From Elusimicrobiota bacterium (GTDB taxonomy: Bacteria > Elusimicrobiota > Elusimicrobia > 2-02-FULL-39-32): a DNA stretch of 64,000 nt. The DNA is taken from assembly GCA_016180425.1 (NCBI GenBank), contig JACPBF010000002.1, positions 62,001-126,000 of the forward strand, in the 5' to 3' direction. Shown piece by piece: positions 46,901 through 61,900 of the stretch. The notes below the pieces were generated by a model. It was not told where the DNA came from. It made no database searches and worked only from the letters and a program-made list of their open reading frames with translations. The position numbers and the translations under genes were made by a program. Within the stretch, counting starts at the first letter, position 1. Each line of letters begins with the position of its first letter.

Positions 46901-49900
46901 TTGCCTTTAACATAGATTCAATATGGGCAGCGGAAATGCCTTCTCTTTTTGCTTGCTGCTCAATCGCTTTTTTGGTCGCTTCATCTTTAAATCGGATCTT
47001 ACCCCCTTCATACTCCGCGTCTTTTTCAAACTCTTTTGCAATTTCATACGCGCGTTTCAATTTTTCTTTCTGGCGCGCATTAAAATGTTTGCTCGCGGGA
47101 ATTCCCTGCCCTTCACTTAAAACAAACGAGATCTGTTCAGTTAAGGTGAGGTGAACCTCATCTAAGAATACAGCCCGGGACTTATCTCCAGTTGCCTCCT
47201 CAATGATATTTTTAAGCGTTTTGTTGCCGCGGCTCGCTTCCATTTCCGCATGGGTATTTAAGTGACCAATCTCTTCTGATGTCCAAACCCTAATAAAGCT
47301 ATCCCCTTTCATCACCTGTTTAAAGAAATCTAAAACAGCGCTCTCTTCACTTAATTTGCCTTCGCTGCGAAGACGGTTCACAACTTTTGTATAGGATTCT
47401 TTTAGAGCTGGATCCTTTAATTCTTTAAGAAACTTATCAATCTTTTGATCTGATCTATCTCTTACAGCTTCTAGGATTTCTCTCATCAAGATCATATCCC
47501 CACCGCCCATCTCCATGATCTGCCGATACGTTACCTCTCCAATAAATTTACCTTCATAGTATTTGAGCGCTTCGGTTGGATCCTTTAAAACCAGATCCGC
47601 ATTTGGTTTCCCTCCACTTCGAATGGCCCGGGCTAAGATCGTCATTGCAACGATCACGGTTTTGCCGCCGCCTACATCCCGGTGAATAGCTAAACTCCGA
47701 ATTAAGGCATCTTCTACAGCTTTTTGTTGTTTGGGATCAAGCTGACCGGTCTGCGGATTTTTAAATTTAAAATCTGGCAAAACTTCTCGCACCTTTGCCA
47801 GCGCTTGTTGAACTGTATCAACAGCAGAGCTTAATTCATCTGCCATCTTTTTAAGTTCACCAGTAACCTTAATCCCTCTAAGAGCAGCTGGCACTTTATC
47901 ACCGCTGATCCCAGCATTTTGTAAAATCTGATCCAATATCTGATCCACATTTGCGCCCTCTTTAGCCTTGGCTAAAGATTCCAAAAATTTGACTGCGGTT
48001 TTCTCATCTAATAGGGAAGAGATAACCTCACGCATCTCAACCAAAACGTGAATAGCGATCGCTTTTCTTAAAGTTTCGGATGTGCTGTTTAACCCTCTAT
48101 TAATTTTTTCTAAGCTGCCTGTTTTTTTATCTATTGCTCTTTGCGCATAGTTTGAAGAAAGTTCATCCATGCGCGCCTGTTTTGCCTTTAACGCACTTGC
48201 TCGCGATACCTCAACCGCATCCGCAAATCCATCCAGGTTCATCGAATCTAAAGTTTCCATTACTCGAACCTCAAGCTCTTCTCCGCTAAGCCCCTCTCCT
48301 CTCAACCGTTCTCGAATCGTTTGTTCTACACGAGAAATTTCTCCCTTTGCCTTTTCAACTTCAGCGATTTCAATTCTTTCTTTCAGCGCATCCCGCGCAA
48401 TGACCAACCCTCGCAGTTTCCTACCGGAGATTTCCTCAATCCGTTTTAAAGATTCCTCTCGTACTGCGCTGTTTTGGGAAGGGTCATCCGCAAGATTTTT
48501 TAATTCTGCTAAAATCTCTTCTTCGCTTAAACCCCGGGATTTTTGATCTGCCGCAACTCTATCTAACACCGCTTTCGCATTCACTTTTTTTACCTGAGCA
48601 AAAGTATCTACCACAACTTCTAATAAACCTAGTTGAGACTCTACAGATTCATGTTGTTCCATAAGATCAATCAGTTCATTCTCTTCTTGTTCCTTTTGTT
48701 TTGCTAACTCGTCTCGATATTTTGTAATATCCCTTGTTGACCGTTTCCCTTTGCTTGACCATCTTTCAAACCCTTTTTCACGAGTCTCTGCTCTTTTTTC
48801 GTTCTCTTTCTCCTTTGTTTCTATCCTTAATTTCAGATCATCCATCCTCTTTTGTAAAGCCCCTTGACTAAATTTAACTCCTGCTAGAGCCTGAATCATT
48901 TGAAGCAATTCCAATTTAGCTTTTTCAGATCTTAAAGTTGCTTTATCATTCACAATTTTTGATTCAAGCCCAGCTAACTCTTCTTTAGCTTTAAGCAACT
49001 CTGACCTTGCACTTGCACCAGAAATGCCTTCCAAGATCTGAATCTTTTCTCGTAAAGTAGAAGCTCTTGACTCAGCGCTTTTGATCGTAACAGATAAAGC
49101 GCTCACCTTCATTTGAAGAAAACCTAGACTCTCTCCTGATTTCATAAGATCAAGCAACTGATCTAAAGTCCTAAGTCTAGATTCAGCCTGTTTAAGATGA
49201 GATCTCGCTTTTTCTAACTTTTCTTTGTTCCCTTCTTGAATCCAACGATTCACCTCTTTTTTTAAACCCTCGACTTTTGCGCTTTGAGATTCCCTCATGC
49301 TCCTAAACTCTTCAAGTTTCGCTTGTGCTGCCCTACGCAAAGTAGCAGACTTAGCATTCAAAGCTCTTGTAAAACCAACCTCGACAATAGAACCAATCGT
49401 ACCTTCCACACCCATTAGTTCTTCTGAAAGCTCTTTGATCCGATTTTGGAATGATCTTTGCAGTGTGGTTCCTTCCCCAGCTTCATCCGCTCCGCGTTCC
49501 AATCCTTCTATCACTCCAACTGAATCTTCGCCGCTCTCTCTTAAACGCGCCTCTTCTGTTCTGACCTTTGCCTGATCCAACTTCTCTTGCAAAGCATCTT
49601 TAAGAACTTTGCCTTCCAGTTTACCATCAAGTTTGGCAAGCATGGATCTTGCTTCGCTCTCGCTAAGACTAGAGGCATATTCTTTCGCCATGCTCTTTGC
49701 AATCCCTTCTGTTACCCTCACCTTAGCTCCATTCTTTAAAGTGATTTCATCTTTCCCAACTTTATAATATCTCTCACCCTCGCCAAGCGCTTCTGGAACA
49801 AACTGTTCAGCCTTATATCCTTCTGCCTTTAACCGTTCAGTGGCCACAGCATCTAATGTCTCTTTTAACCCTCTTCCATAAAGATCCACTTCCTGTTCCC

Positions 49901-52900
49901 CAATCTTCAGCCTGATTGTCGGACTCTCACTCCCCTCTGCCTTTCCTAATTTGTCGTATGCTTCTGCCTGTTTCCCTTGATCTACAATGATCCCAGCTAA
50001 AATATTTTGCGCTTCTCCTTCCCCATTTAACTCGCTGATCTCTTCTTGGCGCAACTCAATCCCATTCTTAAATTTGTGACTCTCTGCCTTGGTGTCATAC
50101 GCTTTTGTAACCTCTGCTAAAAATTCTGCTCGAACAGCATCATTTTTTCCCGCGCCTCTCCCTTCTCGTATAGCAAAACCTCGGATAAAACTGCTGGAAT
50201 AAACTTTGCCTGCTGTTGGAGCTAAAATAATAGATAACACAAGCGCCCCGCCATTGCGCATAAAGTCTGCAAATCCCTCCCCAGCTTCTCCAAAATTATT
50301 AGCTATCACTTCATCCGCCCCAAAATTCATCAGACTTTCAGTTAAACCAAAAATAGAAACAGAGTATGCGGTATTGAAAACCTCTCCACCCCCAATCGCA
50401 ATAAATCCATCCAAAGTCGCTGCTAAATTCTGTATCCCTTCACCCCCAATAGAAAAATATCTTAAACCAGGAATCAGTTCCGCCCACATGGGCTGGAACA
50501 CTTTACTGGAAACGCCAAAGATAAACCCCATCTGTGCGCCGCCCATAGCGCTCTGGTATCTTTCTGAAAAATTTAGGATATGCGGCCGATGCATCTCATC
50601 GTATGTTGAAACATCCCAAGGTAAATACCATTTCCCTTCGCCTTTGTAAGCAGGAAGCAATGTCATAAAATCGCCTAATCCCATAAAGTTAAGAGAAGCG
50701 AACCTGCGGGCGCCTTGGCCCGCGCCTGTAAGCGTATTGAGTATGAATCCTCGCGGATTAGAAAGAAAATTTTGCCAAGCCATTCTTGTATTATTAAAAA
50801 GCTGTTGTACAATCCTGTCCATTAGTTTTCCTGAAATTTTATTCGCACCAGAGACTGCGGCAGCAGCGCCAGTTTTTATCGCATGAATCCCTAAAGAAAA
50901 ACCAAGCGTAATTCCAACTAACGCCAAATCCATCAATCCATTGAATGCAGATAAAATTGCTTGATTCAAATTGCCCTTCAAAAAATGATCTCTTGCATCA
51001 GCAAAACTTACATAGCTATGTTTAAGAGCAAGGTTCATCATCATCGCATCCGCTGCAGGAACCGCTGCTTTGAACAAAGGCACGCTAATATATTTTATTG
51101 GCCAGACTAAAATTTCAAAAACCCGAATGCCAAGCGATTTTCCAAACGAGCCTATGCCTTTTCCAATCGCTCCAATAATAATAAAAAGAGTGGGGTTTGA
51201 TACGTTTGTATAAATATATACTGCAATCAGATTTTGACTGATCCTTCTACTTAAAAAAGTCGCAAAATCTTTTGTTTTACTCCAACCATTAATAATTAAA
51301 TTTCTTCCATCAATTGCCATATCTGAAATAGCTAGGGCAAACCCGTTTGTGCTGGCAAAGTGAATAAAAGCGCGGATCAATCCTTTTACAGCTAAAATTG
51401 AATTGGCAATAAAGCCTCTAAAGAGACTCGCATTATGAATCACTGCATTTCCAACTGCAATAAATAGTTCGCCCAGCACTGCTATACGATAAGCTATAAT
51501 TCTTCCAAATCTGCTTAAGGAAAGTACCACAGCTGTTCTGAAAGCTGCGATCCCGGTTCCAAAACCTCTGGCTATAATTGCGGCTCTTGCAAAGAGCGGC
51601 ATGACCGCTCTTCCCAGCCGAGTAGTTTGAATAATACTGCCAGTGCCCAAAGCAACAATCCTTGCATTGCTAATAAAGACCCTTGTTCCATTCAGAAGAA
51701 TGATCCCCACACCGTTTACAAATCGTCCAGCGCGGCTGGATGCGATAATGCTTCCTAAACCAAGAGCAACAATTCTACTGCTTGACGGCAAAGCTCTAAC
51801 CACTCCAACTGAAGCTTCAACAAAACCTATCACTGCTCTTGTGCCAGCGCTTATGCCCCTGCCTGCAGTCACTAATCTTCCTCCCAAGATTCCCAAACCC
51901 TCCATTGCCAACTTTCCAATTGGACGGATAAACAAAACAGCAACTGCAACGTCAACCACAGCGTCAAAATATCTTCCTTCCCTAACATTGTTATAAGCAG
52001 AATAAGCAGAATATCCGTAAAAAGCGGCATCTACCACTCCTCGCAATGTTATTTGCGTTGAGGCGATTGTTCTGCCAACTGCGAAAATTCTTGCTAAAGC
52101 GCTAGTTCCAGCCCCAGCAGCCTCACCAACAGCCCCAGCTGCTGTTGCTCCTAAGAGATTGACAGTAGGAACTACAACCCCAACAGTCTCAGCAGCAGCT
52201 ACGCCAACTCCCAATCTTGCTAAAAGAGCAGTAGAAACTCTAGATCCAATCCCAACAACTCCACGCGCTACTAAGGTTCCACCAGCAAGCGGCGTAAAGA
52301 GTGATACAGCCCCTACAGCTGCCCATCTTGCTTCTCCTTCACTGATCTCTGTAATATCTTTGCCTGTGTAATATTCAAACCCAACTGTAGATAGATACTC
52401 TAAATAAATATTTTCCATTCTTTCTTTTCCAGCAAAAGCGCGTCCCAAATTAATTACTTCTCCTGGAAGAGATAGAACTGCTTCGCTAAAGATAACAGCA
52501 GCTCCTCCCACAAAACCTCCAACTCTTCCGGTAAAACCTGCAACCTTTTCCACATTGGAACTAACAGTTGTTTTTGTTTCCCAATCTAATCTTGCTTTCA
52601 TATGAGATGGTAAAATTCCAGCGCCAACCCCAAGACCTACGCCAAGATCTTGAAATGCCCTGCCAATACCAGCCGCTATCTCTCCTGCGCCCATAGGCAA
52701 ATTAGCATTGCCCCCTGCATCAATTTCATATTCTGCTCCAATTTTACGATCCCTGACCTGAACACCTAAGAGTCTAAGCGCTTGTTCATTTTCTGCTGTT
52801 ACCCGATTTCCCGGAGCAACCAAAAGAGGTGAATATGATTTCTGATCTTCGCTCAAGACCACAGTGATAGTTCCCTTGAATTTGGCAACCCCATTCTCAC

Positions 52901-55900
52901 TTCTTAATCTATATTCGCTTGGTGTGTGTCCTGTTTTTCCTTTAGCTTCAGCTTCAGCTTCAGCCGCGCCTTTTGCAGGAGAGGAAAGTTCTTCTCTCTG
53001 AGCAATTACTGTTTTATCTCCTACTTGACCATTAACTTCTGCCGCGCTCATTTCAGATATTCTTAAAGCGCCATCCGTACCTATCTGCAATTTATAACTC
53101 TTTATCTCTAAATCTGGGCTGCCAGCATGTGTAGCCTTTAAATATATCTGCTGAGCTACATTTTTTACCTCTGGCGTCACGGTAATACCAAGAATTTCTC
53201 CATTTCTTATAATGCCTTCTACTCTTGCCTTAGCACCTCCAAATTGTACGGTTCCATTGACCCGAGCGCCGCGGCTTTCTAGAAAACTCATGAAACTCCC
53301 AACATTTGCAGGCACAGCATTCTGATTAAAGAAATAATCCCCTTCCCTGACATTTAATGTGACTCTGGTTCCTTTATTCGTCTCTATGATCAGGGAGCGT
53401 ACAGTAAAACCGCTTGCATCCTGACTGACAGCGCCCAGGGTAAAAGTTGTACCATCTATATTTTTCACTTTTTTGTTGCCTACCTGTTTCCATCTTTCTT
53501 TATCATTGGTAGCATTTTTATCGTCCAGCCGTTTCAATCCCTCCGGAGATAGAATTCCAGTCCCTCCCTCAAGAGCAAGCGAGGTCTCTTTAGTCCCTTT
53601 TTTCCAAAACTTTTCTACGCCTTGATTCGCGCCAAACCTCAGCAATGAACCATTCTGATAAGTAGCTGCTTTCCCCTGCTGATCTTTGCCATAGGTAAAT
53701 CCATTTGCGCCAACTTCCACTGTTGAACCATATTCAAAGGCACGGAATATCACCTCTACAGAACTGCTTTCACTTGAGGTAAGAGGAATCAGCGCGGAAA
53801 CTTTTGCGCCTGCTTTTGTATCTGCCGCGCTCAGCTCCCATCCATGTTTACCCGCGTCTTCCTTGCTAAGGTCTTGAATCTTTGCGCCTTCTGATGCTTT
53901 AAGACCTGGAATTTCCACAGGCGCTCCTTGAGCCCCGCCTTGTTGCGGAGGCTTAACCAAAAATTTCTGATCCCCTATCCTAATTTCTCCCACAGCCGAA
54001 ACCACGCCGGTTTGATAATCAAAATTAAAATCAGTCACAGCAAAATCAAATGATACTTCCTGGTTATTTCTATCTTTTGTTTTTAAGCCGCGCGTGGTTT
54101 TTCCGGCTTCGACTGATTTGCCTCCAATCTTGATTTCTTCCCATCCGTTTAAACCAATTTTGTAGCTCTTATTTCCATCGCGCACAACCCATCCCATATT
54201 AGATGAGTTCATGAATGAAACAAGTTTTTCTTGTCCAGCAATGGTAGAGTACACGCTTACAGCAGTCAATGTTTGTCCTTTTGCATTGGTTGTATTCATA
54301 TAATTAAACTTCGCGTAAGGAGTAACAAACTGCAAATGGCCGCCACCGGTCAACACTTCAACGCCATGGATATTTCTGCGGTCAACTAAATCTCGATCCA
54401 AACGGAAAGAAACATCGAATGTGTTCATATTCACAAGGCTTCCAAAACTCGCTCCCGCCGCCAAAGTAATGCGCGAATTTTTTGAATGGTAACCATCCAG
54501 CAAAATATTCCCGTTTTTAAACGTTAGTGCCAAGAAAGATTCGCTTCCAATGCTAAAGCTGCCATCTTTATTCAATCTGCCTCTGATGTCAATGATGGGT
54601 TTGGCATCCTCGCCAGCGCCAGCGCCGCCGGCAGCTCGCAGCTGAGCAAAATCTTGAGGGGAAAATTTATAAGAGGCGGTCTGTTTTTCGCTGAAGAAGC
54701 TCTCCATGATGTCAGTGCCGTTTAAAGAGAATGTATAATAAGCGGTTTCTCCTTTCTTTAATTTTACAGCCACAGCGCGGTCAAGAACAATTCCATCCAT
54801 GCTGTCCCTCCCCACTCTAGCCTGACCACTGTCCAACAGCGTTGATTTGCCCGCGCCATCCACGCTGTACCGAATCTCCTGATCTAAAAATTCTAAGGAT
54901 CCGAGCGAACCGATCTTCCTGCCCAGAATCGCTTCCCCGCCGTAATACTGCTTTCCATCGCGGGTGACAACGGACAAAAGCGCAGTCCAAGCGTTTTGCA
55001 CCGAACCTTGCAAAACCCTGCCAAATTTTCCAGCGAGAGATTTTTCACCCAAAACCATGTTAAGTTTTTCATTGATGGGCATTAAAACAAATCCAAACTC
55101 TTTTTTCTCCTGAGACGCAGTCCCTCCCTCCTCTTTCAACTCTACGGTCGCCAATGTTAAAGCGATCAAAAATTCTTCCCGCGCTTCCTTCGTTGGAATC
55201 CCGCCTGTCTCCCTCACTAATTGTTCTCGGATCTCTTTTACCCTTGCTGCGACCGCAATGCTGTCCCGTTTCGCTTCCAACCCTTTCAGTTTTGCCGACT
55301 CTGCTTTCGCATCTTTTCCTTCTCTTTTCATCGCATCCACTTTCGCTTCTTGCGATCTTACCGCGGATTGGGCTTCCTGCCACTGCATGTCTGTGCGCCA
55401 AACTTTATCCACTCGCCCATTCACTCCAAACTTAACGTAAGTTCCATCCGGATAATGGATAGCCTTCCCATCTTGGTCCTTTCCATATCTAAATCCTGTT
55501 TTGCCGCCCACCACCACAGAGCCCTCTTCAAAAGGATGGAATATGGCGGATTCCGCGCCCTTTTCTTGATCAATGGTAACCGACATGGAGACCCTTGCGC
55601 CCTTTGTAGGGTCTGCGGCAGAGATCACATAATCGTTATTCCACATATCTACTTGAAGCCCACTGGAAGCGCTTAGTTCCCTTTTTTCCGGAGAGACTCC
55701 GGAAGGTTCGGGGCTAGGTCCGCCAGTTTTCACCAAAAATTTCTCAGTGGTGATCGTCACATCCCCATCCACCATCACCTGTCCATTTTGATAATCGAAA
55801 AAGAAACCCTTTACCTTCATCTCTTTTGCGTAGCTGACGTCGTCAGGCTTTGAGCCAAACCCCTTCACAACTGTGCGGACAGTATCTCCCACTTTCATTT

Positions 55901-58900
55901 CCGCTTTCCACGACCCTCCTGCCACTGACTTATAAACAGTGTCGCGGATCTGAATGCGCTCCTTTCCATCTTGAAAAATATATTTATCCGCTTGCTTCCA
56001 TTCTGAACCGATTTTAGCAATTACTCCTACAGAGGTTTTAATCCTGCCGCTTGCATCCATTGAAGATTTAAACTCAAACCTCGTGTTTTTAGTTGCGTAT
56101 TGAAGGCGGCCGCCTGCGCTTAAAAACACTAAACCATCTCTATTGCCGGAGTTGTTTGCATATCTTTTATGAACAAAAATGGTTGCGTCGCCGGCGCCAA
56201 GATTGACATAATTTCCGTACCTTGCGCCCGCCTCCAATGTTAATCTTGAATTTTCCGTAAAGTTTCCGTGGAACTGCGCTTCGCCGTTTATAAAGGTAAG
56301 AGCGAAGTAAGATTCGTCTCCCATGCTAAAGCTGCCACTCGCATCTAAACGCCCCATGATTTCTATGGTTGGCCTTTCGCCAGCCCCCGAGCCTCCTTTA
56401 GGAAAAATTTCTGATTTAGCCGCCTTGTAGGAAACATCTCTATTGGTAGAATAAACCGTTTCCCGAATATTGGTTCCATCGGTATCCAAAGAATAATAGA
56501 TAGATTTCCCATTTTTAAGTTGTATGGTTACAGCATTGTTGAGTACAGTGCTTTGGGTAGCAGAAACTTCCTCGGTCATCATTTGTGGAGCGCCTGCAGG
56601 CATTGCGGCCGCTGGCGGTTCCAGTTTGGGATAAACGCTCGGCAGCCCTGAGGTCATCTCTGCTTTGATCTGATCCATTGCTGTGCGCACTTCACCTTCC
56701 ATAGGAGTTCCCTTATATTGTCTTAGGAGAGGCGCAAGTTGATCGAGACGGCTTTGATAGACAATATTGTCACGGGCATGAACAGCGCCTTTTAATTCCG
56801 CTCTTAAAGATTTTATCTGTGGATCGTACTGAGCCTCTGCTTTCAAAGGCCCTTTGTATCTCGCTTCAACGGCTGCAAGCCTTGCTTGCAAATCCCCAAC
56901 TTTTTTATCTGCAGCCTGCCATTTTTGTCCGAGAGTTCCTGTAGGTTGTCCTTGAAAAATCAGCCTAATGATTTCAGCTTTGCTTTGAACTCTGGGAGAC
57001 CTTGAGCCCACCCCCGAAATAACCGTTCCTCTTCCATTCACAATTCCATGCGCGTCAAGAGTAAGTGCAAGGCGCGTTCCGGACTTTACTTCAAGCCCTT
57101 TTCCCTTGCCAAGATTAGGCACATTCCATTCCACTTGCGCTTCTCCGCCGTAAACTTGCACACCCTCTTGTTCTGTGACAGAAGCCAGGCCAAGTCCGCG
57201 ATTGTTGACTGCCACCTGCCCTCCTGTAACCCTGCCTCGACCGCCGAGCATGCCTTGACCTTTACCCACTACCTTTGTTCCACTCGCTTCAACTTCCAAC
57301 ATCGGATCCTCTTGCGGCAAATCATCAGATGCCATTTGGTCTCTGATATTATTGATTGCTTCCTCAACCTGCCCTCTCATGGAAGGATCTCGGTAAAGCG
57401 GGTTTCTTTTCCTCTCAGCCTCTGTACGTTTGATCCTATCCTCATAAACAATCGCATTCGCCTCTTTTCTAGCGCCGTGCAGTTTCGCTTGTAAAGATGA
57501 AATCTTAGCCCTAAGCCCAGCAAGAAGTCTGGGATCAGCCTGAGCCTCTGCTCTTAAAGCGCCTGTGGTGTATTGGCTGTATTCTGCTTGTGCCAGTCTC
57601 AAATCCCAATGATAGGATCTTACTCTCTTCTTAGCCGCATCCCATCTTGTTTTGGGATGGTCCGGACCGAACATTGACCCAACACCACCAGCTGCTACTT
57701 CTTTTCTCCTTTTCGCTTCCTGAGCGCGCTGTTGTCTAACCTGCTCCTGCTTTTGAGCCACTCGAAATGCGACTTTATAATTAGCGTTCCCTTTGTCTGC
57801 CGCTTTTTTCGCGCCGACGAAATCGCCAAGCAGAGCCAACACAACAGACTTTGCGTAATAGTCTCTTGCGCGAGCCACAGCCGCAAGCCCTTTACTTCCG
57901 CTGGGAAGTCCGGTAGCGATTCTTTTGCCCCGCACATATTTTTCTGCGCCCGTACCTCTTATAGGTGGATTGATTTCAAACTTAAATTTAGTCGCCAAAG
58001 ATTGGATTTGGATTTCCTTCTTGACTGCATCTGCTTTAACCAGAGCTCCTTTTGCGGAAGGTTTGCCCGCATATTGAGCCGTGCCCCCGCCTCGGGAAAT
58101 TTTAAGGCCGCGCAACTCTTTATCCATTACCAAAGCGTTTGCGATGTAACCGTAAGCAACGGAGGCGATCTCGCTTGTGATGTTGAGCTCCTTAATTCCC
58201 CGCTTTGTCATCTCAACTTCAAAGTGTTTCATAATGGCAACATTCAAAGCTTTATAGCTCGCGGTATAATCCTTTCCTCCCCGGGAATAAACCGACAACT
58301 GCTTCTTATCTAAAACAAAATGGCTTTTACCCTTATCGTAAGAGAAACCAACCATCTGATTTTTATTGTATAGAATAAGCTTATCCGCTCCCGCCACAAC
58401 TGAAAGACCATTTGATTTCCTTAAAAACTCCGCAACTTGGGGAGCGCCTATATTTTTCTTCGGGTCTCGCGAGCGAACGTAGTCGAATACAACCTTTCCT
58501 CCTTCCTTTAAGTACGCGCGAGTCGCATTGCCTTTCGCATCCGCGTTAAAGAGATGCTTTGTTTTACCATCGTTGGAAGAATTGATGTAAACGATTCCTT
58601 CTTTGGTGCGGGCAAAGGCAACCAGCTTTTTATCTGTGATTTGAATGTTCACTCTTTGCTGGGAGTCCGAGATCATGAAACCAAACTCATGCGCCCCTTT
58701 ATCATCTTTGCGGTCTATGAACTCAACTCTGGCGCCATAACTTTCCCTGCCCGCGCCGCCCGGCAATTTCTCTATAGCCGTGCCGCCAAACCCTTGACGG
58801 AGAGCGGTGCGCAAAACCGCCATCCTCTCTTTGTCTCCGCCTTTAATAAAATCATACATGGCGGCAGATGCGCCCATAAAGCTGCCCTTCTTATCCAGAG

Positions 58901-61900
58901 TCAGGGTTTCTCCTCTCAAAGCCGCAATGGGGAACGCTTCTCCCATGGCAATATCTTGATATTGGGGTTCTAATATTTCCTTTCCTTGACTATCCTTTGT
59001 TTTTGCCAACGGCACATTATTCGTCAATATCTTTTTTCCAGCCAGGTCAGTGGTTATCTCGGTGTACCTTGGATTTGCGCCGGACTTATTCAATAGCGAT
59101 CTTTTGTTGGTTCCCTCTACAGGCACGGGAGCCTTAACTCCCAAAGTCATCACGCGCGTTCTCACGTCCAAAACGTAGCCGGAATCTCTCTCTACACTCG
59201 ACTCAAATCTGGAGGATACTTTATCCTTGCCTAATACGAGAGAACCTTTATGGGTCACTTTCACAGTTTGGCCGTCCGCTTTTGTCTTAACGGAAAGCAC
59301 TGAGCCTGTATTGAAATTTCCATCGGAGTCGCGAGAAACGGATATTCTAGCTTTAGGAGAGAATCGGAGGGATAGATCATCAATCATGGAGGGGTCGGTT
59401 ACTTTCTGCCCATTGACGAAATAGGCGTCGCCTTTTTTCTCAAGGAGCTGAGGCGCGGTTCCCGGAGGCCCTGTGATTTTTAACGTACCGTTCTCATTGT
59501 TGCCGGTGCGAACTACAGAAATATTGCGCACGCTGCTGCCAGAGACAATATTCACAGTTCCCCCGGCACCATCGCTGACAGCCGTGTAATATAATTTTTC
59601 TTTATGGTTGTACATCTGCCCGCTTTCCACATAAAGGCCGTCCGAATCATTTCGATAAACCACTTTGCTTCCGGCCGCGCCTTTTGCCGTAAAAGTTTCT
59701 TCCCCGTGAGATACTTGAGTTCCAACGGGCGCCTCAAACCGGTCGTCTCCTAAAATCTTCAGCCATCCTGTTTTCCCAACTTTCATGCCATTCACATCCG
59801 ATCCCGGCAAAAGCGTAGCGCCTGCGCCTATCACGCGAGTCTGGTCGTCAGTGATATCCAATTCCCATTGACTTTTTCCATCTTTACTAATTAAATAATT
59901 GTTTCCTTGAGTTGTCACTTCGGCCACGGTGCGCACGCCGCTTGGCGCATCGCCGCCTTTTCCCTCACCCATTTTAATTCCAGTATCTTCACGTCCAATC
60001 AAAATTCCTGTTGCGTTGAATCCTCTTTTGGTTATTTTTATAGAGCCTTCAAATGCAACATTTTCAACGTGTTTTGGATTGCGGCTATCTATAACTTGGG
60101 CGCTGGTCGTTTGAATATTTTGATCCTTAAAAATCCCTCCCTCGCCAACCGTTACCTCAGTTTTAAATACCACCTGTCCGTTTGCAGCCACATGTTCTAT
60201 ATTAAATTTAGCCCCAGGGTCTGCAGCATTTAATGTTCCTTCTCGAACTACGTAGGCGTATCCCTCTCCGTCTTTGTCTCCCACAGTCATATAAAATGGA
60301 ATGCCGTCCGGCCCTTCGCCGCTTTTAACGATTGCTCTATTATGAATGTAACCTCTTGTAAAAGTTTGACCGCTTTCTCTATCCACTTCACCTCGATACT
60401 CGATTCCAATGGAAGAAAGCACTCTATCGCCTACTCCTAAACTAATCCCATCTTCTGTGTAGGTGAGTTCCGCGCCGTTATTTAAAGCGGTATAGCCGTT
60501 TAAGCTTAAACCAGCTTTTTCAAACTTGATTTTGGCGCCAGCTCCTTGCATGAGAAATTGTCCATCCCTTATTTCCACCGTTCCGCTGACAAAAGCCTGT
60601 CCATTTCTTACAGCGTGAAGAGTGACGTTTGTCTTTACATCTTTAACTCCCTCGCCTTTGCCTCCCATTTCGCCCATCGCCACGCCAAAATGACTGCCAT
60701 TCAACAACCCGCGGCTAATGACAAGATTATTGTTCTCTCCTATCGTAAACTCCGCTTGGGTCAACTCTGCCGTAATGTTTTTTCTATCTTCGTTCAACCG
60801 CGTAACTTTAAAGGTTAGGCCGCCGCCCAAAATTTTCGTTCCATCTTCATTCAACTTGCCAATCACCATCGTATCTACTCCATCTATCATCTGAACTAAA
60901 TTTTGATTCCTGTCCGGGTCTATTCCCGCAGCTATAAGCATAGCGATTCCTTCTTTCGATTTTATGTTGATGGATACAGTGCGGTCAGAGCCTACAAAGA
61001 GAATTGGCTTGGGCGCTACATCGGTGGGCAGCTGAAGATCCAATAATCTTTTTTGCAGGGCGCGGTCCACTGCGGATTTTGGAATGCCTGCGTCCGATAC
61101 GCCCTCTGAGACAATGCGGTCGGAGCCGTCAGCGGCATAAAATCTTCCGTTTTCGCCTTTTCTAAAAACAATGGTCTCAACTTTGTTGAACGCAAGGTGA
61201 GGCTGGATAACTCTTACGATCAACTGGTCTCCCTTCTGTTCTTGAATGCGCACTTGATTGCCGTCTGCGTCAAAAACTTGAGCTGTTCGATAACTCTTTA
61301 ATTCTCCAATCATTCCTTTCTGAACCATAAAATTGGCATTGGTCAACCTATACTCGAGTTTACCTGTATCCTTATTAAATATATCCACTGTCCCAGATGA
61401 ACGCATCTTTCCATCCGGTCCATAATTTGGATTCACAACACTCACTAAAAGATTCCCATTGGGAGCAAATATGCGCACTTCTTCCCGCCCAGAAACTTTC
61501 TCAGCATTCCCTCTAAAACGCTCCAACCCCATCTTGACTTCACTATTTTCAATAAATCCTCTGCTCACCAATAGACCGTTTTGAACCGTATCCACAATTA
61601 AAGAAGATCGTCCAAAGAAACGCGTGATAATATTGTCGTTTTTAAAGAACCCCTGGCCCATAAACCGCGACCATAAATTCACTTTCCCCACAGTTACGTT
61701 TACATCGTAAAGCAGCAACCCTCTATGATTGGGATTATTGCCCGGCATATTCGCCATATTCACGGCAAGACCAGAAATAGTTAAACGCCTTAAAGGAACA
61801 TTGTTAATTGATTTTTGCGGCAAGCCCATTGCTTTTGCCACGTCGTGGGAGCTAAAATTGCCTTTAACCACAATCTGCTTTCCATTGACATCGGCTATGG

